From NCBI GenBank assembly GCA_907163375.1, contig CAJQUW010006771.1:666130-730129 (forward strand): a stretch of DNA of 64,000 bases, in the 5' to 3' direction. The DNA is from Prostheceraeus crozeri (Eukaryota; Platyhelminthes; Polycladida; Euryleptidae). The notes beneath the pieces are model-generated. The model searched no databases, had not been told where the DNA came from, and saw only the letters and a list, made by a program, of their open reading frames with translations. Within the stretch, counting starts at the first letter, position 1. Every line of letters starts with the position of its first letter. A program made the translations under genes and the position numbers. Below, piece by piece: positions 41,508 through 53,139 of the stretch.

Positions 41508-41969
41508 CAAAACTATATTGACCAATATATGTAATGTCCAGCCTTTTATTTTATTCATAAGGCAACATTTTCATTCCTAATAACATTCTTAAGTTTTCTC
41601 TGGGTAACATAAGTAGTGAAATTAGAACATAAGATTATAAGTGGAAAGCTCAATAACTTAAGTGAACTTTATAAGATTATAAGATAAGATCTTTAGCTAA
41701 AAGTATAAGATTTTAAGATAAGATGATAAGTGAAATAGGGTCCTGATTAGCAGGTGCTCCCATACTTATTCAGTTGGTACTATCTCAATTGCACCCTTCG
41801 GAAGCTACCATAATTACACTATTTCACAATAATCTGAGGTTTGAAGCGGGCTTCCAGATGAATGCAACACATTAATGCAGATGCCTTTTATCCGTTTTGG
41901 CAGATGATCTCTTTTTATTGTATGTATTTTACTTTGTAAGTCTCGTTGTGATTTCAAATATCGTTGCAG

Positions 41970-42135
41970 GTTCACCGCTCATTGTGATCTGAATAAAAAT
42001 ACTTCCTTTCTTTCTTCATCGGCACCATTGTCCGATTCCAGAGGGCATTCATCTTCAACTGGTGTCTGTTCATCACTCGCACAGGGCATGCATCGCACTG
42101 TATTGAGGACTAAACCACACCTTGAAATAATCTAA
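41970..42135 (+). CDS. Alternative terminal exon candidate of host gene
   Basis: After the acceptor ATTTCAAATATCGTTGCAG the frame G|TTC ACC runs open for 54 codons to TAA at 42,133-42,135, reading FTAHCDLNKNTSFLSSSAPL and continuing Ser-rich to LRTKPHLEII. The starting phase suits the donor at 39,086. AATAAA occurs near 41,991 but inside the open part. It competes with the exon at 47,125, which has a better pyrimidine tract and poly(A) context, so this one may be a decoy or an alternative 3' end. Confidence 0.3.
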
Positions 42136-43030
42136 AATCCCTAAACAAAGAGTTGAATTCCTAGTTCTTTTGCGCTCAGCTGGTATTTGGAATTAATACA
42201 TAAAGATGAATCACTTAATTTATGTGTGAAAATGATGCGTTTTGGCACTGAAACAACTGCTACATGTAGGCCATTTATTCATTTTTGCTATACTTGCATG
42301 TTAACAATTGTGCTACTTTTTGGACAGGAAATGTACTACTAGGTACTACTTTGTACTACTTTTTGGGCTTGCACATTTGTTAGACATCCTGTATTAAGCA
42401 TAATCCCGATTTCTTTCAACTGCTGTATTTCGGAGCATTTCTAAATATGCTCCTGTCTCACAAGTTTTCCTTGAAACATTAAAGAAAAATTGCACTCTTA
42501 TTGAGTGACGGATAGCATTTTGTTCACGTAGTAGACGCGCACAACAACAATGAATATGAATTTAAAAATCCGTGTACAAAGCATTGCTGTTGCATAATTT
42601 GAATGCAGAGCTATCAGGTAGTTTAATTCATGCAATTTTGTCTGAAAGTGCCCGGATAGTTTCTCTTAAATATAGGCTCCAACATGAATGCATCAGCAAT
42701 TTTTTTAATTAATGCTGCATGACATGCTGGAAAAATGATTACTTATACTGCAACTATGTATGGTTTCAAGTTGACTTCTGTGATATCATAGCTTAGATTG
42801 TTGCAGTCATTCCTGGTGGTCTCGATACGAAGCTGAACTCCTTCATCCGTGTCAAAGGGTACCGTAACGCGGTTAGTTTAGCGCAGGTGGTCAGTATATC
42901 ACTGATATCATCGCTATATATTTCGCTGTTCATCTTTCAGAGGAGGTCAGAGCGTTTTGACTAAATTTTTAAGTATCTCCAGACTTCAGTGGCGGCTCTA
43001 TGGATTTCTGTTAGGTCATGCTCATCAATT
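42136..43030. other. No feature seen
   Basis: AT-rich DNA between the terminal exon candidate and the hAT fragment. TACTACT words recur near 42,330-42,360. Confidence 0.45.
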
Positions 43031-43031
43031 T

Positions 43032-43319
43032 TTACTGGCTGACGAAATAGGGATGGTCAATAGGGATAGGGAAGCTCTTTTGTAAATCCTCAGAGAAAAT
43101 AAATTTTAATAAGTCTTTCAATGGTTTCTTGAAGTCATCATCGTGATAAATAAATTTTAATTCATTTTGGAGACGACTTATATCAAAAAAATCTTCATAT
43201 GCAGATTTTAGAGATCGGAGTAGATGGTGAGGGAAATCCCATTGATAAGAAGAAAAGAAATTCATGTCCAGGAGGCTCAGAAATTCAAAATCTTTGTAAT
43301 CACGAAAGCGTGCTTCCAT
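43032..43319 (-). pseudogene. hAT transposase fragment (ZMYM/TTF-type), 95 codons
   Basis: The minus-strand reading MEARFRDYKDFEFLSLLDMN, then AYEDFFDISRLQNELKFIYH and LLKFIFSEDLQ matches the region of hAT transposases just before the dimerisation domain (pattern RF.d...f.fL.l.d...f...p...L.sL...Y..fFd..rL..EL...y). It begins with a Met codon by chance inside the gene. Upstream catalytic parts and the hATC end are absent, so this is a remnant. No terminal repeats were placed. Confidence 0.65.
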
Positions 43320-45730
43320 ACCTTCAGAAATTGTGTCATGATTTTATTCATGATGTGCATCATTTTATGTCATGATGACATCTCATGATTTCACTACACC
43401 GATAAAATCAGCAGATTGCCGTCCAATCAGCTACCGTTAGTTGGTTGAAACGAGCTATACGTATCATTTGTGCTTCCCGTCCACGGCATGAGATGGAGTA
43501 TGTAAATCGTCATCCGCAGATTTTGCTATTGTTCTCCCGTCAGATGATCCGGCCAATAACAAATGAGGTATGCTCGAATTGACTTGCGTTCCCCTGAATT
43601 TTTTAGAACAAGTTAGCTACTTGATAAATCTTAATTGAGTATGACCTTAATATCACAGCAACATGATCTGACATAGTAATCAAATGTTGTCAAAGCTTGA
43701 AAATGATGTTGGAAGTTTTTTTTGTTGATTCAAAACTTTCCCTTTCTTGTGGTTGGCATCGTTGATTTGTGTGGAGGAAAATTAGACAAAATACTTCGTC
43801 ATGCTGAGCATGAAGGGCATGATCGCTAAAGCCGCCACTGCCAGACTTACATATAACTGATTGTAGGTATCAAGGTCGAACATGTACAATTTATAAACGT
43901 AAGATTGTTGAAGGTGGTCGAAGAACAATGTAACTGGAAGTAGGTATTTGGTAAAAATGCATGAAACTTGAATAGAAATCTCAACCAATTAAAAACATCC
44001 AATTTGCATGAGCAGCAGCGCTTTCATTATCAAACTTTTCAGGTGCTTAGATCTACAAAATTGACAGCTGTGTCATTCAAAGTTTAAAAGATAAAAGTAT
44101 AGCAAAAGCATACAGACATAGCAATATTGTCATACAACTTGAGCTTGTGTTTAAGTCATTGACTCCTAGATATATAATACTTATGTTACATATCTAGGAG
44201 TCCATGTTTTAAGCATAGACTTCTAAATTTCTCTGGACAGATAGGTTGAAATTGGCTTATACATGATCAGACATGGACTCCTAAATATTTATTCCCTTAC
44301 AAATAGACTGTCAATAAGCATAATCAACATTTTGGGGAACAGGTTGCCTGCCAGCACAGCATGTATGTATATTTATGTACATTAGGAGTTAGGACGCATG
44401 AGCCTAAACATGCTTATGCGCTAAACGCATGTGCTACACCTCCGCGTTATTTGCTAATTTTGCGATTTTTCTTCTAACAACTTCCTCAGAACTGAGGCAT
44501 TTGAGATTTCATGAAATATCTTGCACATGCTGTTGAAAAATTTTACGAAGTAATCGGAAATGTGATGATATTCAGCGATAGTCTGAGCATCGTCCTTTCA
44601 TTTTTTAAAGAAAGATACTATTTTCTTAGACAATTATTCGGTTTCAATTATAACGTGTATAACCTGGAAAGATAGTTTTTCTTCGCTATTCTCACAAATA
44701 AAGTTTTTATATGAACATTAATAAACTATTGTTTGATCTCATACAATACCCTACAGCAAGGAATGTATAGTTGAAGCACAGATATGTTTGGTGGAAAAGA
44801 CTTCCCATGATAAATTTGGTCAAAAGTTATAAAGCTTCAGGATGTGGAACATCATGAACTCACTATTTGTGACATTACACTCACGACCAGTGTTGCCACT
44901 CGTGGCAATAATTATTGCTTGGCAATATATTCACAATTTGTGGCAATATGCAATAATTATCTGAAAGTTAATTGTAGTTGGCAATATTTTTCAGATTTAT
45001 AACGACGATGATACTGTGAAAAGAAATTTTTGATTTGATGGGCATGTTTTTGAGATAATTAGATAGGTCTATTGAAAAGAATTACGCGAGTCACTGTTAT
45101 ATCGAATGTAAAACCTATTATTCACAATACTTGATCGCTGGTCTCTGAGAATGTACCACATCAATACGAGACATCATTATACTCGAGTCCAATATTCCCA
45201 CATTCTGGCTGTCAGAATAGCTAGATATGAGAGGAAGAAAGTCGGTATATTTCATTAACTTTTTAACTTCGGCTCCAGTAAAATTATGAGCTAAGTTGTG
45301 TCAAATGCGTGAAAATGAAATATGTTTATAAACGCCAGCCGCTATTTTTATACTCGTACATAGTTTATGTCACCGGTATTTTTTTAAGAACTTTCTCCTA
45401 ACGAAGTTAATCCCTTTTTAGTTGATCGCTCAGAACGATGGCGCAGATCGTTCAAAGAGATGTCTCGCTTTGAAAGATCTGGAAATTAAGAAATCGTAGT
45501 CAAAATAGGGGGTAGCTGTCTCCCCGATATAAATCCGAGACCTAATCATGAATCCTGGAAATCCTGGAAAATGGTTTTCCAGTTTCTGTAGAAACCCTGG
45601 TTACACCGTCATTGCATTTCGGTTCACAGCCAGCAACGGTATACTGCATTTGCTTGCATTTTGTATTCAAATAAACTGCAAAATTCAATCTTTTGCAACA
45701 TAAATGTTGGCTGGCCTGAACTTAATTCAA
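43320..45730. other. Non-coding stretch with a 13-bp-stem hairpin
   Basis: At 44,161-44,202 GACTCCTAGATAT and ATATCTAGGAGTC are perfect inverted copies around 16 bases; GGACTCCTAAATAT recurs at 44,275. At 44,890-45,000 TTGGCAATA(A/T) words repeat. No gene was supported. Confidence 0.5.
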
Positions 45731-45734
45731 TTTT

Positions 45735-46480
45735 AATTGTATACTCGGACTCTTTCTCTAATACTATTTTTGGACTCGCCGATGTATGCAAGAACATAAA
45801 GAACATTTTGGTTTGCACAATTCATATTATGTTTTATAAGGAATACTTCTCCGTTAAAATTACATTTGGTTGCGGAAAATGTTGTTTTGAATCGTTTTAA
45901 ATTCATTGGAGTTGCTGATGGGAGAAATATTGACATTACTGGAGTTATAAGTATGAACAAAAGGTACAATACTTTCCGGAAAATTTTTTCAAGTATAGAG
46001 ATCCCAACTTTTGAATGAAAAATCTGAAGTCGAACCCGAAAGCATTTTTTGTTCATACTGATCACCCTAGTAATGTCAATATTTCTCCTAAGATCAACTC
46101 CTCTGAATTTAAAGCGATTGTTATATTAATTAGTTAAACATAAACGAAACAACATTTTCCGTAACCAAATGTAATGATTTGAGGTGTGGTTCGTGCGATT
46201 ACATACTTGAAGGACAAACATATAATGTAAACGCAAACTATTCTATGTAAAACATAATATTAATTGTGTAACCAAAAATGTTACTTATGTACATCGGCGA
46301 GACCACAAACAGTATTCGAGAAAGAGTCCGACTACAAAAAGAGCATTTCAAGATTCCAGAATATCTTAAAATTAAATTAAGTAAACATATTGATGAATGT
46401 GTTGATAGATTTTTTCCCATTTCATAAAATCAATGATGCAAATGATATTCTACTCCTCGAATCATGGATTGTACAAGCGA
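45735..46480. mobile_element. Inverted pair of Penelope-like element GIY-YIG fragments
   Basis: On the minus strand 45,735-45,965 reads NMNCANQNVLY, then AYIGESKNSIRERVRVYN. On the plus strand 46,080-46,480 reads CGSCDYILEGQTYNVNANYS, then NCVTKNVTYV, then IGETTNSIRERVRLQKEHF, KLSKHIDECVDRFFPI and INDANDILLLESWI. These are the CxxC and GIY-YIG endonuclease signatures of Penelope-like retroelements (NC.tknV.Y...YIGeT..s.reRvr.hk, then S.Hi.eC). The two pieces are related inverted copies: AGAAATATTGACATTACT is present in both orientations around an axis near 46,000. Both are decayed, with stops and small shifts. Head-to-head truncated copies are a known habit of this family. Confidence 0.75.
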
Positions 46481-46484
46481 AATT

Positions 46485-47120
46485 ATTTTTACAGATTGGA
46501 AAGAGCCATGTAAATTGTTAGAATTTATAGTTTCTTATTACTGCAATATCTTTCTCCTACTATCCGTAGGTATCATCAGGCAGTTAGTGAATGATTTACA
46601 GAACAAAATATTCCCAATACAAACGAAATTAAAGATCCCGGCGGGTGAAAGTTATCCCTGTTCCGCTGTGTTTTGTTTGTTGTGTCAGTAAATATGAATT
46701 AGAAGATATCAAGAGTTAGAAAATATGGAATTTTCGTTTCAAGAAGTTGGTCGTATCTAATATCTTAAAACCGTGGCCATTCTATGGCATTTTAAAACAG
46801 ATAATCTTTTCTTGTTTCATCACAGTTTCCAAATTCTGTATGTTCATTCCTGACGTTTTACCATGTCCTATCTCAATGCTTACTTACTATTAACAGTTCT
46901 CCAATTTTTTTAGCATATCATTCTTTTTTCCGATTAATGCATTATATACTTCCTGATGTTCCATTTAAATTCTGATGCGTCGATGGAGGCCGAAACACCA
47001 CGCCATCTCTTTTTAGCTTATGTAGATATTTCACTCTTCTGGTTGTACATATAAGCATGTTCTTACTTAATGATGCTGTCGTAGCTCTTCTGCTTGTTTC
47101 ATAAGCATTGAGTTTCTTTT
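46485..47120. other. Probable intron; no feature seen
   Basis: AT-rich DNA leading to the acceptor at 47,124. No element was recognised. Confidence 0.45.
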
Positions 47121-47124
47121 TCAG

Positions 47125-47236
47125 CTACGTGATTGATACGCAGGAGAAAGCTGGACTGGACAGCAATATGATTGGGATGTCTCAATTGGAACGAAGAAGT
47201 AACGCTTGCGTCGAACGCATCATAAATAGTCAGTGA
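47125..47236 (+). CDS. Candidate terminal exon of host gene with 3' UTR
   Basis: The strong acceptor GAGTTTCTTTTTCAG is followed by an open phase of 36 codons to TGA: YVIDTQEKAGLDSNMIGMSQ, LERRSNACVERIINSQ. The first base C joins with the AG left by the exon 39,021-39,086 to give a Ser codon. AATAAA at 47,455-47,460 lies about 220 bases after the stop, a normal 3' UTR. The peptide resembles a charged cytoplasmic tail; no family was recognised. The gene would span a roughly 8-kb intron containing a Harbinger, a hAT remnant and a Penelope pair. Confidence 0.55.
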
Positions 47237-47454
47237 ACTTCCAAACATCTGCAACGTGATTGCTCTTCTGACGAGACTGAGTAACTGCCGTATCCGATCT
47301 GTACACGATATGTATCCGATCGTACACTATGTGATCAATCTTTTCTGTTTTTCTTATCTGATATGTCCATCACTAATTTGAGGTATTGTTTTTTAAGCTC
47401 ATTTTGGCCATGTATTCCGTTGTAATTTTCTATTAAAAATTGTGCAGTCACCTA

Positions 47455-47460
47455 AATAAA
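47455..47460 (+). promoter_or_regulatory. Poly(A) signal AATAAA
   Basis: Consensus hexamer 219 bases after the stop of the terminal exon candidate, which supports that exon being the gene's end. Confidence 0.5.
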
Positions 47461-47479
47461 GGAATATTGATAGAAAAAA

Positions 47480-48555
47480 AATTACGCACAATGTTTCGAA
47501 TATCTTGTTCATGGGATATTAACTCAATGAAATATAGGTTAATGGTCATAAGACATTTTGTGCTATGGATTTTCAACCATCTTTATATTTTTACATAATA
47601 TTTTATTTGTAATTTTGTATTTGAAAGTTGAAGCTTCAGGATCATTGCACATGAATGCGATGGTCGAAACGTTGTGCATGTAATTCTTATGTCGATATAC
47701 CTCTGGTTAGGCATCTGCGCAATTTATAATTAAAAATTACAATTGTATTATATTTATAGTGTTTTTGTTCTAGAATCAAATGACTTATCTTTTTATGAGA
47801 CTAAGTGATGATTGTACACGATATGTGATCAGTCTTTTTCTTCTACTTAATTGATATGTTTACTAATTCGAAATATTCTGCATGAAATGATTATTTTTAT
47901 TTTTTTCGACTTAAGGATATATCCGATTAACGCAACTTAGTGTATTTTTGAAGTCAAAAGTTAACGTTCAGAGGGCTGTAGAAACAAAAAGTGGATAGAG
48001 AGATTTTCCAGTCTTAGAATCGTCAGTAGGGTGGTCCAAAAAACGGCTCATCTGCGGACATTTTATAACGGAAATTAGTCGACTTTTTAAGTCGTAAAAA
48101 ATGTTACTTTTTCGATTAAATTTCTTTTTGATAGTGGGGAAGGATTGACTGATAGTCGAAGGCATAGCGTTGGACCTTAACTACTTTGCAATTTTGAATA
48201 GCACATCACAACGGAAAGCAGAAATTGATCTTGTGGTAATTGTCTAAAACGATGAAGCAGCAGGAAAAAGGGGCTATTAGAAAATGTTATCGAATGGTCA
48301 AAATTGAAAATAGAATGTTATTTTTTCATTCAGTGTATATCTATCCTTGTAGCACTTTCCATTACGACCTAAATTAGCCTATATCATTTAGATTTCATTA
48401 ACAATAAAACGTTGTGTATAGTAAATTAATGTGTGACATACACAGCACTTTTCGCGGTTAACTATGTTTTCACTTCTACGTCGCAACAACCGTCAATAGG
48501 CGTACTTCTTGAATTCACGAGAACTTAAATCAAGAAATGATGTAGGCGTATCACA
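47480..48555. other. No feature seen
   Basis: AT-rich DNA. GTACACGATATGT recurs near 47,300 and 47,815. No gene supported. Confidence 0.45.
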
Positions 48556-48569
48556 GGTGATATTTACCA

Positions 48570-48745
48570 CGTAATTACGGACTGCCCTAAACATCCGTGG
48601 TTAAGGGCAGTTTATGCTTCAACGCGCTGCACAAAGAGTCAGCAATCACGTGATCTGATGCTGTCGAAATTCATGGGGAATATTTATGAATACGCGCGGG
48701 CGAGTTTATGCGTTGTCGCTTGATAGCCACGGATGAACCGCTTCT
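48570..48745 (+). repeat. Dispersed repeat, copy 1 (partner at 49,625)
   Basis: AATTACGGACTGCCCTAAACATCCGTGGTTAAGG, then AGTCAGCAATCACGTGATCTGATGCTGTC and GGGGAATATTTATGAAT match a direct copy 1.06 kb downstream. Confidence 0.75.
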
Positions 48746-49627
48746 ATGCATGTTATGCGGGCACATGCATTGAAACACCCATGATGGGGCTCTTCACTGG
48801 TTCATTACAACTTCAATGCCCACCTCGATACTTGAATCTTCTTTTGAGTGAACGAAATGATTTATCAGTTTTGATATGTGATTTATGATATAAGCTGATC
48901 GGGCGCTTACAAATTGACTTTTCAGAAATATTTCAGCAGTTAGGCAGTAGCTTTTTTGCGCAGTAACTGTTTTAGAGAAACAAAACTACGTGGTGTTTGC
49001 CTGCAGTGCAGGTAGGCCTAAGCATAGCGCATTATTGATATTGGAGAAATTAATTAATTGATATAAGTATGTGATCTTAATCAAAATAATGTGGCTTTGA
49101 ATACACTGCAGCCTTCATTTCTGGTCAAACAAATTGACTTAGTTATGCTTCTAGTTTTGTGTAACCTGGATCCATTTTATGACATTTGTCAAAAATGCGC
49201 CGTCTATATGTATATAATTCCATCTGAACCGATTTTCATATTTTTTTCTTCTTCATCCTTAGGATAGCATCTTTTGGTCATATTCAAATCAATCCAAACA
49301 GATTACTTTATGAAAAATTTAGCTGAAGGCAGAAAATGACGAAGTCCCCATCCCTATCTTAGCCTATATGGGGAAGAGATTTCGCTGTGATATAAAATGA
49401 TCTCATGGAAGCGCATATACCTTTAAACAGACTAATTCAAGATTGCATTTACTCATGCGAAATATTTTTTGAAAAGACAATATTTTTCAAAATCCCGATA
49501 AACGACCGAAATGTCCATCTAACCGATACCACAAAATTATCGGTCAGAAGACACATACGGCAGCCTAAGTGCAAATACAAAGCTTGTATGAATACTCCAG
49601 TTGTGGTCGCCACAGTGACGCACGCGT

Positions 49628-49815
49628 ATAATTACGGACCACCCCAAACATCCGTGGTTAAGGCAGTTAATTTATTCTTTAACGCGCGTACGTGCGCGCT
49701 GCACTGAGTCAGCAATCACGTGATCTAATGCTGTCAAAAACATGGGGAATGTTTATGAATGCGCGGGCGAGCGTTTATAGTTTGCACGTCGTCCACGGTT
49801 GTCCGCGTTGCATGC
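49628..49815 (+). repeat. Dispersed repeat, copy 2 (partner at 48,570)
   Basis: AATTACGGACCACCCCAAAC, then ATCCGTGGTTAAGG, AGTCAGCAATCACGTGATCT and GGGGAATGTTTATGAAT align with copy 1, with moderate divergence and an extra GCGCGTACGTGCGCGC palindrome. Either a segmental duplication or two copies of an unnamed interspersed repeat. Confidence 0.75.
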
Positions 49816-49959
49816 CGCCTGAACCACGGAGGAGTCGCTTAGCATATTCCGTCTTCCCTGAGTATGAAATTGAGGTCCCATCACATTGTTTAGCCTCGAC
49901 TGATGCATACAAACACATGAGACGGAGTGTATATAACAACTGCTGACATATGTTGCAAC

Positions 49960-50035
49960 AATGTCACGCGTAGCCGCGGATGTAGGGTCATTACGCGTAG
50001 TTTAGGCGTGAATTACGCGTAGTTGAGCGTGACAT
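49960..50035. repeat. ACGCGTAG repeats inside a TGTCACGC hairpin
   Basis: ATGTCACGCGTAG...TTACGCGTAGTTTAGGCGTGAATTACGCGTAGTTGAGCGTGACAT: three ACGCGTAG words enclosed by ATGTCACGC and GCGTGACAT. Confidence 0.7.
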
Positions 50036-50039
50036 GTCA

Positions 50040-52350
50040 CCTAGTGCAAGATGATTTTCGAATTCAGCGTGAAAAATTGAACATAGAAGGAAATTTTCAA
50101 AGAAGACGAAGTACAAAGTTGAAAAGACAAAAATTACTCATATGGTGAGTTCTAAGCTTTCCCTCAATGGCTTAATGTAATACGGAGTGCCTCATACGCA
50201 TGTAACCCTTTCAGTACGAAATCACATAGATGCCTGTCCTATTGATACGCGTGTGTCATGCAATCATTGTTCAACATGTCAAAATTTGTTAATACTTGGT
50301 CGATGTTACGATGACACGCAATGTGCGTCTATGTTGTGATCCTATTTTATGTCTATACATTTGCTCAACAATTATTGCCATTGTCACCACTGGAAATAAT
50401 TTCATCCATTTCTATGTTCATGTCCGTAACCCTGGAAAAAATTCTGAAACTCTACGACCGAGAGCATATGGCATGAAAAAAGTATACGCAACGTTTCGCA
50501 TCACCGTAGGCTTATAGTGCACTTATCGGTATTAGAATTTCAAAATTTTTTCATTGATAACTGCGACCGATGAAGTTGAAGGATTTCACTGGGTTTGCAA
50601 CAACACATACTCTTTTGCAATTATACGAGCATATGATACACATGACGCTCGTACATATTTCTTGCATGCTCACTTCCCATTGAAATATCAGTCCAATGAA
50701 ACCTTTTTGTCGTTAAAAGTGAGATCAGACATAAAAGTTCCTAGAAAAGTTTTCCTAGAAATGATCCACTAGGAAAATTGTGCAGTATAAAGATGCTACC
50801 TTTTTTTGAGATATTTCATATTATCTACGTCTATTGAAATGTATTAAATGTATCAACATACAGCTTACTCAATATGATTCACTAATTTCAATTTTTGTCT
50901 TTTAAGGAACCTACAATTTTCTTTATTCTTCTGAATTCACTTTACTTTTAATTACTTCTGCTTTCCCAATTCGAATGTTATCGTAAATCAGAAGCCATTT
51001 GCTGCAATATACGGGCTCGTATATTCAACGTAATAGAACTTATGAAACGTTTTGAGAAGTTTTGTTTATTACTATTAATATTTTGAAAGACAAGGAGCGG
51101 AAACCTGGAACTTACGTTTTGCAGTATATAACTGATTTATGAATCCACTTATCAACACTCTATGAAATGGCGGGCATAACGAACAAGAGAAACAATAGGC
51201 ATTTACTTCTGACATAATATGTCATAATATAATATGTCATATATATTATATGTATTTTTTGCCAGTTCAATTTTCACAGAAGCAGCGTAGAGGATGCTAT
51301 ATACGACGCCAGGACAATACAGACGGATACGAAAGCAGGAGATGTTAGATATGGCCGTCGTCAACATTCCACTGGACAGTAATGAATAGGGAAGGGCTTC
51401 ATCACCTCACCCCAGTAAATGTGGTCGTATGTTGGAATCAGTTGAGATAGATAATAAGACAATATCTGGAAATAGGTATGGAAACCGGATATGTCCAAGC
51501 TGACTAAAGTGATACATACGATGGCGTTCGACACACGTAGTTTCGCGCCGTGGCTTTCAGGCAATGTGAAGACCGGGATCACTATCACTTATGAATGGCA
51601 TTGACAAAGTAGAATGTCACACATTCTTTCTCCACTCAAGCTGTCCAGGTAGTTGATTGACTTTGGTCTTCGACTCAAGGAAACTGCAGCACCTGAAACG
51701 GAAATCGGTGACGGAATGGACGAGCAAATTCGTTAGGATGAAGACACGAACAGAATAATTCAAAATGAAACTGATGGGGACTCGGTCTTACGCACGCATG
51801 CCTCTTTAGTGCACGACGATTACTCATGCTGAATTCAAGAATTACTCGTTCGTGATTGTTTGTCCGTAATGAGGGGTCTTGATCACGCCTCGCCCATCAA
51901 TAGCTCCTCAACCTATCGAATGAAGAGGAGAGTTACTTCGGGTGTGATTAGGTTAGTGTTTATCGCAGCGAGAGAATGAGCGCGTGTTGACGACTTCTGC
52001 TATTGAACTCGGCCACCTCAAGCATGGGATTGTGCATGAACAGAGGCAAACCGACCGAGGGTCAGATTAACGACTTTCTCCATGACCATTATACTGAGCA
52101 TCATAGAAACAGTAGAGCCCAACGATCGCGCCGCATCCAGATAACTTATTAGTTGTAAAAAATGTAAAGATCATTGTTTAATTCAAGAAATTACCCAAAC
52201 AATTTCGAAAGCATTCATGGGAAACATCACTATTCTAAGGGTAGTAAAAACTGAAATTGTTTTCAATCTTGAATTTCATGTAGTTATCGGATTACAATTA
52301 GGCCTAATAGAAAAATACGGCATTTAACTGTAATTCCGTGTAAAGTAAAG
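50040..52350. other. Non-coding stretch
   Basis: No supported gene. A minus-strand frame at 51,361-51,588 is open for about 76 codons with balanced composition but no start or splice support. AATATGTCATA repeats lie at 51,215-51,250. Confidence 0.4.
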
Positions 52351-52358
52351 GAGCATCA

Positions 52359-52398
52359 TGATCAAGTGAATCCAAACATCAATGTTTCCACTTGATCA
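52359..52398. repeat. Hairpin TGATCAAGTGaatccaaacat/atgtttCCACTTGATCA, copy 1
   Basis: An almost perfect dyad of about 17-base arms. The same dyad recurs at 52,519-52,556. Confidence 0.8.
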
Positions 52399-52518
52399 GA
52401 CACACACACGGATCAAATACATGTAGACTACATGTACACATCACATGTGCGCTTACTCCGAATTATATTTACGAGATCAGATCATGAAATTATCACAAAT
52501 GATACATAAAAGCTCTCG

Positions 52519-52556
52519 GTCAAGTGAATCCAATCATCTATGTTTCCACTTGATCA
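52519..52556. repeat. Hairpin GTCAAGTGAATCCAATCAT/ATGTTTCCACTTGATCA, copy 2
   Basis: A variant of the dyad at 52,359 in the same orientation, 160 bases on, with one arm end changed. Confidence 0.75.
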
Positions 52557-52559
52557 TGC

Positions 52560-53135
52560 AACATGTGCTCGCAGCGCTTCCTTCAACTCATCGGGGCACT
52601 ACGAGTATGCATCTGAGTGATCTGTTTTCTGGGCCGGGATAATGGGAAACAAAGTGGGATGCGTGCATGTTGGTGCTGCCAAACCGCACCGTCATAACCT
52701 CAATGCCACCCACCGCCCCATCATGTCAGAGTATCCGCGTTCCAGCAAGTCGTCATGGGCTGCATTCAGCTGAATAGCTAAACTTGCGGAGTATCTGCCG
52801 ACCTTTACTCAAATTAGGTTGGCACCCACGCTGGGAGTTGAGGATCAGTAAATTTGACGTTTGTTATGATAAAGGAATTTGTTGACAACGGATTTCCAGA
52901 AACATAGTATGACCATGTTTCGCGGTATATACTGCATACCGGTATATATCAGGCGACTAAGAGCTACATTTTAACCGCAGCATGCTGAAACCTACGCTTC
53001 AACTAAGATGCTGCAGATACCACTATGCAACTATGCACTGATAGAATTCATATTGGACAGCATCTTTTGCTACATCGAAATTTCTTCATGTTCGTAATAG
53101 GCTATTTAGGTCGGTCAGTTATTGCATCTTCCAAA
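52560..53135. other. No feature seen
   Basis: No gene or repeat supported. Confidence 0.4.
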
Positions 53136-53139
53136 ATCT

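Larger units (their letters stand above)
39236..41742. mobile_element. PIF/Harbinger DNA transposon, nearly complete (2,507 bp)
   Basis: Ends GAGCCTATTTCACTTAT and (reverse complement at the right) GACCCTATTTCACTTAT form terminal inverted repeats, flanked on both sides by CTG (39,233-39,235 and 41,743-41,745). CTG is a 3-base target duplication of the CWG kind known for animal Harbingers. Subterminal arrays of ATCTTATMATCTTAT words occur at both ends (39,255-39,420; 41,620-41,730) and are probable transposase/Myb-protein binding sites. Inside are two divergently read genes, a Myb/SANT-like protein (minus) and a DDE transposase (plus), as in autonomous Harbingers. Only one clear defect is seen, a stop codon in the transposase. 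It looks recent. Confidence 0.93.

Noticed and set aside
51361-51588. Minus-strand frame of 76 codons with membrane-like segments
   Set aside because: Stop codon directly upstream, no ATG start, no splice sites and no recognised family.
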